This document shows positions 55,519 through 64,000 of a stretch of 64,000 bases of DNA, piece after piece. The DNA lies in NCBI GenBank assembly GCA_963082975.1, contig OY720350.1, forward strand, positions 20,306,910 to 20,370,909. The letters run 5' to 3'. Origin of the DNA: Labia minor (Eukaryota; Arthropoda; Insecta; Dermaptera; Spongiphoridae). How positions within the stretch are numbered: position 1 is the stretch's first letter; each line of letters starts with the position of its first letter. A program made the translations under genes and the position numbers. The notes beneath the pieces were generated by a model. The model made no database searches. It was given only the letters and a program-made list of their open reading frames with translations, and was not told where the DNA came from.

Positions 55519-56183
55519 CAGTGTTTTCCAAAGTGGGGCCCATTTGGGTGGCAATTTGATTGTAAAGAGGGGGGGAGGGCAATTCGAAAATATACTCCAC
55601 ACAAGTCAAACCCTTTTTAATATTAACTAGTTGACCTGTGGCCAGGTACAGAACCGACCGACGATTTGAATTAAATTAATTTCCAAACATTATATATATA
55701 TAAAGTATCAAAAAAAAATATTTTTAAAACTTGAATTAAAATGACTAAATTATATTATGTTGGTTTTTATTTTTAGTTTAATTACTCAATAATTAATTAC
55801 TACTATATTTTAAGTGAAATATTTTGGGACAATGAATATAAAATTAATACTTTGTAAACTACCACTTCCGGTTTCCGGATTTGCACCAAAAGTTGATCAA
55901 TTCATCATACTGATGCATTAAGTAAATATGCCAAATTTTATCAAAATCCGTTGAGCCGTTCAAGTTGTACTCGTCTATATGGATGGACAGACGGACAGAC
56001 ATGATGTTAAAAATACTTTTTTCTGTTATTTTATGTAAAAATCTCCACATGTGAAATTTGGTGTGAAAACAATACTTCCCTTACTATCGTCGGTAAAAAT
56101 TATGTATATATTGCATAGGGGGACATAAGAAATTTACGAGGGCATAGGTGGGGGCGTGGCACAAAAAAGGTTGGGAAACACGG
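55519..56183. mobile_element. hAT MITE with nested family A copy
   Basis: The left end CAGTGTTTTCCAAAGTGGGG and the right end, reversed, CCGTGTTTCCCAACCTTTTT are hAT-type. The flanks CTTAAGGA and GTCTAGGA are an imperfect 8-base pair. The family A copy at 55629-56099 is inserted inside. No transposase. Confidence 0.75.
55629..56099 (-). mobile_element. Family A repeat nested in a hAT MITE
   Basis: It begins AGTTGACCTGTGGCCAGGTA with the hairpin and ends ACTATCGTCGGTAAAAA. The block between about 55690 and 55858 is unlike other A copies (it contains AAAATGACTAAATTATATTA), so part of the element has been replaced. The minus frame 55859-56050 is repeat. Confidence 0.8.
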
Positions 56184-56374
56184 GTCTAGGATACCGACAC
56201 GCACTAAATATAATAATAATAATAATAATAATAATAGGAGTGGAAGTATTATCATTCTATTAATTAAATAAATTATATCCCATTTATTACTAATTATTAT
56301 ACATTTACTGTTAATTTTTCTAAAGATAAATGCTATTAAAAACTGAATATGTTTTTTTCTTCAATTATCTAGAC

Positions 56375-56526
56375 CAGTGTTTCCCAACATTTTTTTGCGA
56401 ATGCCTCATTAGAGCTTCTAAATATTTCAAATGTCCCCATATGAAACACATATTTTTAATATTAAAAATTTATTTCACTAAGTTGCCTATATATTGGACT
56501 TCTGACCTCCAGATTGGGAAACACTG
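56375..56526. mobile_element. Short hAT MITE with 8-base target duplication
   Basis: The ends are CAGTGTTTCCCAACATTTTT and, reversed, CAGTGTTTCCCAATCT. The flanks ATCTAGAC and ATCTAGAG (56367-56374, 56527-56534) differ at one base. The 152-base element lies in AT-rich DNA. Confidence 0.85.
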
Positions 56527-56676
56527 ATCTAGAGTAAATAATATACGTATCAACTTCTCAAAATATTGCATAATTTTCTTTCTAATGATGTAGCGAATAA
56601 TACTCATCATCGTGATAATGAAAACAACATAATAATATATGATTAGATGAATCGAATACCGGATATTGTAGTCCTA

Positions 56677-56729
56677 TCGTTTTGAAGGTCCCAGAGTCAT
56701 TTTCGCTAAGGATGAGAAAAATGTCTCTT

Positions 56730-56760
<31 letters not shown>

Positions 56761-57175
56761 ATGTGAGTATGTATGTAGACAAGATAACGCAAAAACGGTT
56801 TGAGCTAGAATCATGAAATTTGGTACATGGGTATTATTTAAAATTCATAGTTTTCTATCAACTTTTGAGAAATGTAGCCCAATCGGAAGAGGGTCATTAC
56901 TTACAACGTTTTGATTTTTTTTCCTCTAGAGTGACCGTAAAAATAAAGATATAAGTTTAATAGTTTTTAAGATGATTAAAAGTTGTATAAAACTGCTATA
57001 TATAGAATTTCAGCTTGATTGAATCGCTGAAAGTACCGGAATTAATTTTTTAACACTGCAAAGCAAGCGCCAGCACATGACGTGGTGCCATTAATTAATT
57101 ATTTTAATTTAAATATAATATATGTTATTTAATCCAATTCATATTGCGAGAGAGTCGAGTGGAGACACTCCAGCT
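56677..57175 (+). mobile_element. Family B repeat, missing the TTTTTAC end
   Basis: It enters at TCGTTTTGAAGGTCCCAGAG, has a compound (CT)n(GT)n microsatellite at 56726-56761, and runs to GAGAGAGTCGAGTGGAGACA and CTCCAGCT with the hairpin. The GCGCATGTTTGGC block has been lost in a deletion near 57090. Confidence 0.8.
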
Positions 57176-57300
57176 TATATCATTTTATAGATCACGTTAA
57201 AAAATTATTTTAAACGTAAAGGTATTCAACATATATCCCAAAGGTCTTGAAAAGATTATTTTTAATTTCTTTAATTGTTTTTTTTTTGTATTCTCTAGAA

Positions 57301-57588
57301 CAGGGGTGGGCAACTCGCGGCCTGCGGGCCGCATGTGCCCCGCCGAACAGATTTTTCTGCCAGTCAGCCATAATAGTACAATATCATTTTATTGGTATCC
57401 TAAACATTTTCGGGCCACTTGATTACTGTTAATCATAATCACTACAACAATGAAAGTGTCATGTTGGTATTATGTGAATTGTTCATTGTTCGTTAAATAA
57501 TTTATTAAGTTGTATTTTTTGTCTGAGGCACGTTAAGAAATGTTGAACTTTCTTTTGGCCCTTTGATAAAAAGGGTTGCTCACTCCTG
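57301..57588. mobile_element. hAT MITE with perfect target duplication
   Basis: The ends CAGGGGTGGGCAACTCGCGG and, reversed, CAGGAGTGAGCAACCCTTTT are typical of hAT elements. The duplication CTCTAGAA is perfect (57293-57300, 57589-57596). The ORF at 57247-57432 is a shadow of the element. Confidence 0.9.
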
Positions 57589-57817
57589 CTCTAGAATCTA
57601 TTTGAAATTACTTTTGAAGTTTTTAAACAAAAAACAAATTATTTGTAAAAATTAGATTGATATTTATTTTTTTAATCTAATATTATTTTTAAAATGATAA
57701 CACATAATTTAATTTATTGTTATAAATATAGCTATTTTCTTTAAAATTCAGTTTCATCATTAACGAACTAACGAAAATTGAAAAGCATTCAATCGTTTTA
57801 GTTACCAAAGTTAAATA

Positions 57818-58460
57818 AGTTGACCTGTGGCCAGGTCCAAACCGACCGACAGTTTGAAGTAAATTAATTTCCAGCTACAGAAACAATTTCAAATAATTTT
57901 AATATATCTATTAATGTAATAAAAAACAGATATAAATTTAACATAAATATTTTTTTAATTTTATTTTATTTATAATATATATGTAAAACCAGGCTGTGAA
58001 GTCATGAATGGCTCGATGACGTCATATAATTTAAAATCAAGAAAAAACTAATAAATATGATTTTTCTCGGGGATAAAACCAATACAAAGTCCATGATTCG
58101 TGTGGTGATATGTAAAAAATCTCCTCATGTGAAATTTGGTGTGAAAATAACCCTTCCCTTCCTATCGTCGATCGCTAATACTACCACTTCCGGTTTCCTG
58201 ATTTGCTCCAAAATTGATCAATTCATCCCACTGATGCATTAAGTAAAAATACAAAATTTCATCAAAATCGGTTGAGCCGTTCAGGCTGTACACATCTATA
58301 CGGACGGACGGACGGACGGACAGACGGACGGACAGACATCATGCTAAAAATACTTTTTTCTGTTTAGAAAATGCATGCTTCGTGGAGATATGTAAAAATC
58401 TCCACATGTGAAATTTGGTGTGAAAACAATACCTCCCTTAATATCGTCGGTCGGTAAAAA
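57818..58460 (-). mobile_element. Family A repeat, full length
   Basis: It runs from AGTTGACCTGTGGCCAGGTC to ATCGTCGGTCGGTAAAAA with the hairpin, sub-terminal inverted repeats (ACCGACCGAC and GTCGGTCGGT), the TGACGTCATATAAT block and a long GGAC/AGAC microsatellite at 58301-58337. It is the best reference copy of the family in the window. A B copy begins 11 bases after its end. Confidence 0.9.
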
Positions 58461-58471
58461 TTAAACAAATT

Positions 58472-59120
58472 AGCTGGAGTGTCTCCACTCGACTATCTCG
58501 CAATTTGAATTGGATTAAATAACATAATATATTATATCTAAATTAAATTTAATTAATTATAAATTATAAATAATAAATAATAAATATTAAACCAGCGCAT
58601 GTTTGGCTTTTTGTTGATGGCACCACGTCACGTGTTGGCGCGTGAGATTTGCAGTGTTAAAAAATTAATTCTGGTAATTTCAGCGAATCAATCAAGCTGA
58701 AATTCTATATATAGCAGTTTTATACAATGTTTAATCATGTGAAAAATTATCAAACATATATCTTTATTTTTACGGTCACTTTAGAGGAAAAAAAATCAAA
58801 ACGTTGTAGGTAATGACCCTCTTCCGGTTGAGCTACATTTCTCAAAAGTTGATAGAAAACTATGAATTTTGAATAATGTCCATGTACCAAATTTCATGAT
58901 TCTAGCTCAAACCGTTTTTGCGTAATCTTGCCTACATACATACACACACACACACATACACACATACACACATACACACACACATACACACACACACACA
59001 GACATTTTTCTCAACCTTAGTGAAAATGATTCAGGAACCTTCAAAACGTATAAAAACATCAAAATCTCAACATCGAAAATTTTCGTGATCGCAATACTAT
59101 CTCTGGCGAGATAGTAAAAA
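58472..59120 (-). mobile_element. Family B repeat, full length
   Basis: AGCTGGAGTGTCTCCACTCG to GGCGAGATAGTAAAAAG with all blocks and a (CA)n/(CATA)n microsatellite at 58935-59000. It is the best reference copy of family B here. The minus frame over its right half is translated repeat. Confidence 0.9.
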
Positions 59121-59367
59121 GAATAGAACAAGTCAATAATGTAAGTTGTTCTTATTGAATTTAAGAAAAATAAAATTATAAAATTAATATAAGATTATGG
59201 CAAAGAAATTTTAAATTAAATACAAATAGGAAAAATTAATTCTAATTGTTAAAAACTGCTTTTGTTTCAATGATTACACAGAAAACTTACTATAAATTTT
59301 AATATAAATTTGGCTTTTATTATTTCGATGTTTATTTGTTTTTTTATTTGTCATTTAAAATATAAAA

Positions 59368-59500
59368 ATCTCTGACTTTTGGACATCCTATATCAAATAG
59401 GTTCCCCCTTAAGCGGGGTAGAAGTGTTGTATGATCAATCTTAATCTTGATTTTCTAGACTGGAAACCGCTACTTCATATTTCAAGTAGATTCCAAAGTA
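59368..59500 (-). repeat. Headless SINE body
   Basis: TCTGACTTTTGGACATCCTA, then TGATCAATCTTAATCTTGAT and CGCTACTTCATATTTCAAGT, match the body of the SINE at 15690-15880. The tRNA-like head with its B box is absent. Confidence 0.6.
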
Positions 59501-59997
59501 TATATTTCACAAATAAATAATAATAAAATTTTGTATGTGGGTTATGCATAATAAATATACATTAAATTAATAAATTCAGAGCACAATAATAATAAGATTT
59601 AAATTTCGTAAGAATATGTATTTTAGTATGATATATAGATTAATGGTTCTACAAATATAATACAAAAATAGTAATTCTGTATAAGTATAAATAATTCTTG
59701 TATAATAATCTAAATAATAAAAAACGATAAATGAAACTAATACTGTGTTTATTAAATGGGATAAAAAAACTTCTTGAAATTTATTTGTTTGTCTTGTCTC
59801 CTTTGATTGTATGTAAATTTAACTTTTTGTTACTCTGTTATGATTTTGAATGGATTTAATATTTATTCTTGATTAGGGGAAAGGGGGATTTGAAGAATAA
59901 AGTCTGTTACTTTCAAATGGTGTATTAATAAACAACGACTATCTAATGGCGTTATTGTTTAACGTGCAGATAAAGATTGTTTCATTGAGAAGAAATA
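59501..59997. other. AT-rich stretch, nothing recognised
   Basis: Only A/T-rich sequence, with a GGGGAAAGGGGGATTTGAAG patch near 59876. Confidence 0.5.
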
Positions 59998-60545
59998 AGC
60001 TGGAGTGTCTCCACTCGACTATCTCGCAAATTTGAATTGGATTAATTAACATATATTATATTTAAATTAAATTTAATTAATTATAAATTATAAATTAAAA
60101 TTAATAAATAATATTTATTAAACCAGCGCGTGTTTGGCTCTTTGTTGATGGCACCACGTCACGTATTGGCGCGTGATTTGCAGAGTTAAAAAATTAATTC
60201 TGTTACTTTCAGGGATTCAATCAAGCTGAAATTCTATATATAGCAGTTTTATAAAATTTTTAATCAGGTGAAAAACTATCAAACATATATCTTTATTTTT
60301 ACGATCAATTTAGTGGAAAAAAATCGAAACGTTGCAGATAATGACCCTCTTCCGGAACCGTTTTTGCGTAATCTTGTCTACATACACACATACACACATA
60401 CACACATACACACATACACACACAGACTTTTCTCACAACCTTAGTGAAAATGACTCAGGGACCTTCAAAACGTATAAAAACATCAAAATCTGGACATCAA
60501 AAATTTTCGTGATCGCAATACTATTTCTGGCGAGATTGTAAAAAA
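59998..60545 (-). mobile_element. Family B repeat with internal deletion
   Basis: AGCTGGAGTGTCTCCACTCG to GGCGAGATTGTAAAAAAG. A deletion joins CCCTCTTCCGG directly to AACCGTTTTTGCGTAATCTT, removing about 95 bases. The microsatellite is (CATACA)n-like at 60380-60425. Confidence 0.85.
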
Positions 60546-61685
60546 GATAATGATTTAGGAATTGGATAAGATAAGTGGTATTTTAATAGATTTTGCAATT
60601 GATTTATTTTATCCAATAATTAATATGTAGTTATGTACGAGTATTGTAATGTTCTGTAATAAAATTGAAGTTGATATGGTTGAATTTAATAAGCAAATTC
60701 TCATACTAATATGAATGAATATTTTTTTTAAATTTTTTTTGTTTCCATGTATTAATTAATTAAAAATTAATCTGAATACAATTTGTATGAAAAATACATA
60801 AATATATTTAATAGGATAAAATTAATTTTATTAGGAATATGTATGTTTTATTTCAATAAATTATACTAATGGATTAAAATTTTATTTCGTAATACTTTTT
60901 GCAAATAAACTCTCTCTTAAAATACTAAAAGTTGTCATAGGGAATCTAATTTTACATTCATATTGGCGGTTTATTAAATCAGAGATAAGTTTGTCTGTCA
61001 TAATTTTTTTTTTTTTTTTAAATATCGAAAATGATTATTTATGATCCGATAGCATAATTTAATTTTTTTTCAAAAACAGAAATCTATAATTTCTAAAAGA
61101 ATATTTATCATTTTTTTATAATAAGAATTGTTTTTCTTTTAAAAAAAAATATCTATTTTTATTTGAAGAAAAATATTTAATCGGGAAGAATCATTCTATG
61201 ACTCATTTAAGATGAGAAACTATTTATACTCGATTTCTTGATGAAATCTCCACCTGTCATTAAAATAAAAACAATTTAGAAATATACAGAATACAAACAG
61301 CATCAAATGTATTTAAAAAAAAATATTAATTAAGATGTGGCATTTGTAAGATTATTGTATTAATATACGCAACTTTCAAAAATAACTTATAACGAGTATT
61401 TTCACTTTCATTTGGTTTGTTATTATTATTAATTATATAATATTGATTATAATATTTATAAGATTAAAATAAAATCAATTTATACAATATAATTTATAAT
61501 TAAAATAATTGGATTGAGAAAAAGGAAAAATTTTAAGTTGGTAAATGTTAAAATTATCTGTCAAAAAATGTTGTTCATTCAGTTCTTTCATTTATTATTT
61601 TCTTAGAATTCGAATGAAGATATTTATTTATTTCCAATTGAGGAGAGATGAAAACTGATTTTAGGGGTTTCGTGTTTATATTTTA
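60546..61685. other. AT-rich stretch, nothing recognised
   Basis: Simple A/T-rich sequence with poly-T near 61005-61020. No gene, RNA or element end. Confidence 0.5.
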
Positions 61686-61689
61686 GGCA

Positions 61690-62110
61690 CATGTTCAGGA
61701 TCAAAGCCGTCCAAAGTCAATGACTCAGAATTTTGTTTACATCGTAACAGTCGGTCGCTCACTGTCTCCATTGTATAGTACGTCCATACATCTGACACAC
61801 CCACTAACATTTCATTTGTTTAGCCACGTGGTATAGGATGAGTACATGGACAGGGTGACTAACAAGCACTCGTCTTAGTCACAGGGAGTGAAACAGGCAA
61901 ACTGACAGACATGTTCCAACCTTGCGACATTTCCCCTTCAATCGGAAGGCCAGATTCCCAGGGTTTCCTCTCATATCATTGACGATTGTTCATTTGTGTA
62001 TGAAATCCCGAATCATGAAGACCTGTCCAAGAAACGATCTAACGAAACCGACACAGCTCTTTCACACTGATTCCATTCGAAAACGTACGTTTAACGATTT
62101 CACTTTTACT
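61690..62110. promoter_or_regulatory. GC-richer unique island (possible exon or enhancer)
   Basis: This is the longest stretch of balanced composition near the right end and is not repeated in the window. It includes AATGACTCAG (AP-1-like) near 61720, GCCACGTGG (E-box) at 61824-61832 and GAAAACGTACGT near 62078. The 70-codon plus frame from 61922 starts at TTG and has no recognised domain; no clear splice sites bound it. I infer conserved regulatory or exonic DNA without being able to choose. Confidence 0.3.
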
Positions 62111-62254
62111 TTTTTTTCTGACTTTTTTAATTGAATATTGATCTTTTGGGTATACTTGTTCCGGTTTTAACATCCCACTCCTCTAATACCTCACTCTCTT
62201 AATAGGTCAATGATCTAACTTAACTTATCTAGTCGTAGAAAATTTAATATATTG

Positions 62255-62795
62255 TATATCTAAATATATTATTATTATTATTATTATTTATAATTATTAA
62301 TACTATTATTAATATTGAATTATTAATTATTATTATTATATCTAAAAATGTAAACTATATTGTGCAATTAATCACGCCAAAAAATGAAATCAATGAATAA
62401 ATAAACACAAATCTTAAGAGTTTGTTCATCAAATGAAAAATAAATAAATATTATTATTATTATTATTACTATTATTATTACTAATATTTAATTATTAATT
62501 ATTATTATTATATCTAAAAATGTAAACGATATTGTGCAATTAATCACGTCAAAAAATGAAATCAATGAATAAATAAACACAAATCTTAAGAAAAAAAATC
62601 AAATGAAAAATAAATAAATATTATTATAATCATTATTATATATTATTATTATTATTATTAATAATATTTAATTATTAATTATTAATTATTATTATTATAT
62701 CTAAGAATGTAAACGATATTGTGCAATTAATCACACCAGAGAATGAAATCAATGAATAAATAAATACAAATCTTTTTCATCAAATGAAAAAATCC
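62255..62795. repeat. Three-copy tandem repeat, unit about 170-190 bases
   Basis: The core TCTAAAAATGTAAACTATAT, TGTGCAATTAATCAC, GAAATCAATGAATAAATAAA and AATCTTAAG occurs three times, with starts at 62341, 62513 and 62700 (spacing 172 and 187). Units are joined by (ATT)n tracts of varying length. The cores differ by only a few substitutions, while the ATT spacers vary widely. Confidence 0.85.
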
Positions 62796-64000
62796 TTACG
62801 CAATTAACACTAATATATAGTATATATAGTAAATAAAAATATTATTTGTAGGTAAATTATATTCCAGTGACAATATATTTTATCATTATACATTATTTTT
62901 GAATTTGTAACGAAATAAATAATTAAACAATCGGCAATATCAGAAAATACTTAAAAGTGGTTCATGACACCTTATAATGTTTTAATTATTCTCGGAATAT
63001 TAAATTACATATTTCTTAAAATTTGTAAATTTAAAAAAATATATATTTAATTAATTAAGAGGGTGTATTAAATAGATTTTGTTTGCTAATTGTTTTTCTG
63101 GTCACAGGTGGGTACAATATGACACTCCCTATTTGAAAAAGGGTAGCTATGGATGAATGGAAATGGAAAATTTAGTCATTGAGGGGTAAAACAAAATTCA
63201 TAAAGCTTGTACGCAGCTCACAATTCGCTATCAATATTTTTAGAAGGGTGGGATATTGAGCCTTAATACTTTGACAAAATTGTCTGGAGTTAGTCGAATG
63301 ATATACAGAAAATAATTATTGTTATCATTAATCGATAAAAATATAAAAATATTAGCATTATTATTTGATCAAACCTACTTGATCATTATAACAATAATAC
63401 GAGTATATAAGTATATAATATCAATTTAATTCATGATATATTTATTATTTTATTCATATTTTGATATTTTTCCCTTTTTATAAGATACCTAAAGATTCAA
63501 ATTTGAAAAATAATTATATGAGAATATATTTGTTTAATATTGTCATGTTTTGCGTGGTTTTGTCAATTTTGGTTAACATCGAAGTTTAAAATCAAAAAAA
63601 CAAAAAATTAAAAACTTTTTTAATCTATGTTATCATAGTTACTATATATTATGTAGTTTTAAGTTCTTTTGGATTAAATCAATAACTTTTTTATATTCAG
63701 GAAGAAAATTGAGAAGAATTTTAGTTTTTTTTTATGAAGTCTTTTAGATTTAGTAATTTTTTAAATTTCAAATACTGGTTTTTCAATGAAACAAATCTAT
63801 ATAAATGAAATCTTGTTTAATAATATATATAAGTACTTTTTCTTGTTTAGTTAAACATTTGTTATAACATTATTTTAAAACCTTACTATATATGGTATAT
63901 CGTAGTTTTTTATTTTACGTTGTAAGCAACGGAACACAACTAACTAAGAGGTTATACGAATTTTACCTGAATTTAATATGAAAATATTTTTAGAATTATC
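62796..64000. other. AT-rich stretch, nothing recognised
   Basis: A mixed-composition patch at about 63100-63300 (GGTCACAGGTGGGTACAATA, GCTTGTACGCAGCTCACAAT) is not repeated and has no usable frame. The rest is A/T-rich to the window end. Confidence 0.45.

Noticed and set aside
58907-59131. Cysteine/valine-rich minus-strand peptide
   Set aside because: It is the translation of the family B microsatellite in the reverse direction; the same kind of frame appears at 4413 and 21092.

Overview
This window is very AT-rich (by eye about three quarters A+T), intron-like or intergenic DNA from an animal nuclear genome. The evidence is two eukaryotic tRNA-Gln genes with pol III T-runs, splice-site-like junctions, long microsatellites, and many decayed copies of metazoan transposons: mariner, Tigger/pogo, hAT, a non-LTR retrotransposon, Penelope-like repeats, tRNA-derived SINEs and Helentron-type elements. 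The element mix is most like an arthropod, but the phylum cannot be fixed from this sequence. I could not support a complete protein-coding host gene. Most open frames are AT-rich chance frames or shadows of repeats, and several begin at GTG or TTG rather than ATG.

Layout. 1-12 kb: the 3' end of a LINE at the window edge, three copies of repeat family A or B, a GC-richer island at 6.6-7.0 kb, a LINE fragment at 8.1-8.9 kb beside a Penelope-like repeat, and a second copy of that repeat at 10.5 kb. 11.9-13.6 kb: a deleted mariner followed closely by a deleted Tigger element that still carries the transposase C-terminal frame. 15.7-20.0 kb: a SINE, family A, and two family C copies. 20.7-25.6 kb: four family B copies, two of them an inverted pair around a TATA promoter-like block with a splice donor (24.5-24.8 kb). 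28.8-33.4 kb: two B copies, tRNA-Gln(CTG) and a possible spliced transcript. 34.5-41.0 kb: a Penelope-like hairpin repeat, a 0.86-kb element with apparently perfect 160-bp inverted ends, a LINE split by a hAT element, and a B copy split by a TIR element with a small ORF. 42.5-45.9 kb: two LINE copies, one a complete insertion with a target duplication inside family A. 49.0-49.4 kb: a mariner remnant. 51.5-51.8 kb: a promoter-like block and tRNA-Gln(TTG). 53.2-57.6 kb: a nest of hAT elements, one four layers deep. 57.8-60.5 kb: further A and B copies. 62.3-62.8 kb: a three-unit tandem repeat.

Three things stand out. Families A and B are unrelated in sequence but share one plan: sub-terminal inverted repeats, a central microsatellite and a terminal hairpin. 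This matches Helentron-associated elements (HINEs). The LINE family has no poly(A) tail and ends at two GC-rich hairpins followed by CAGCTAG; one copy has a 15-bp target duplication that fixes this end. Penelope-like repeats carry hammerhead-like cores.

The strand given for A and B copies runs from the TTTTTAC end to the hairpin end. All homology calls come from reading the sequence; no search or fold was run.
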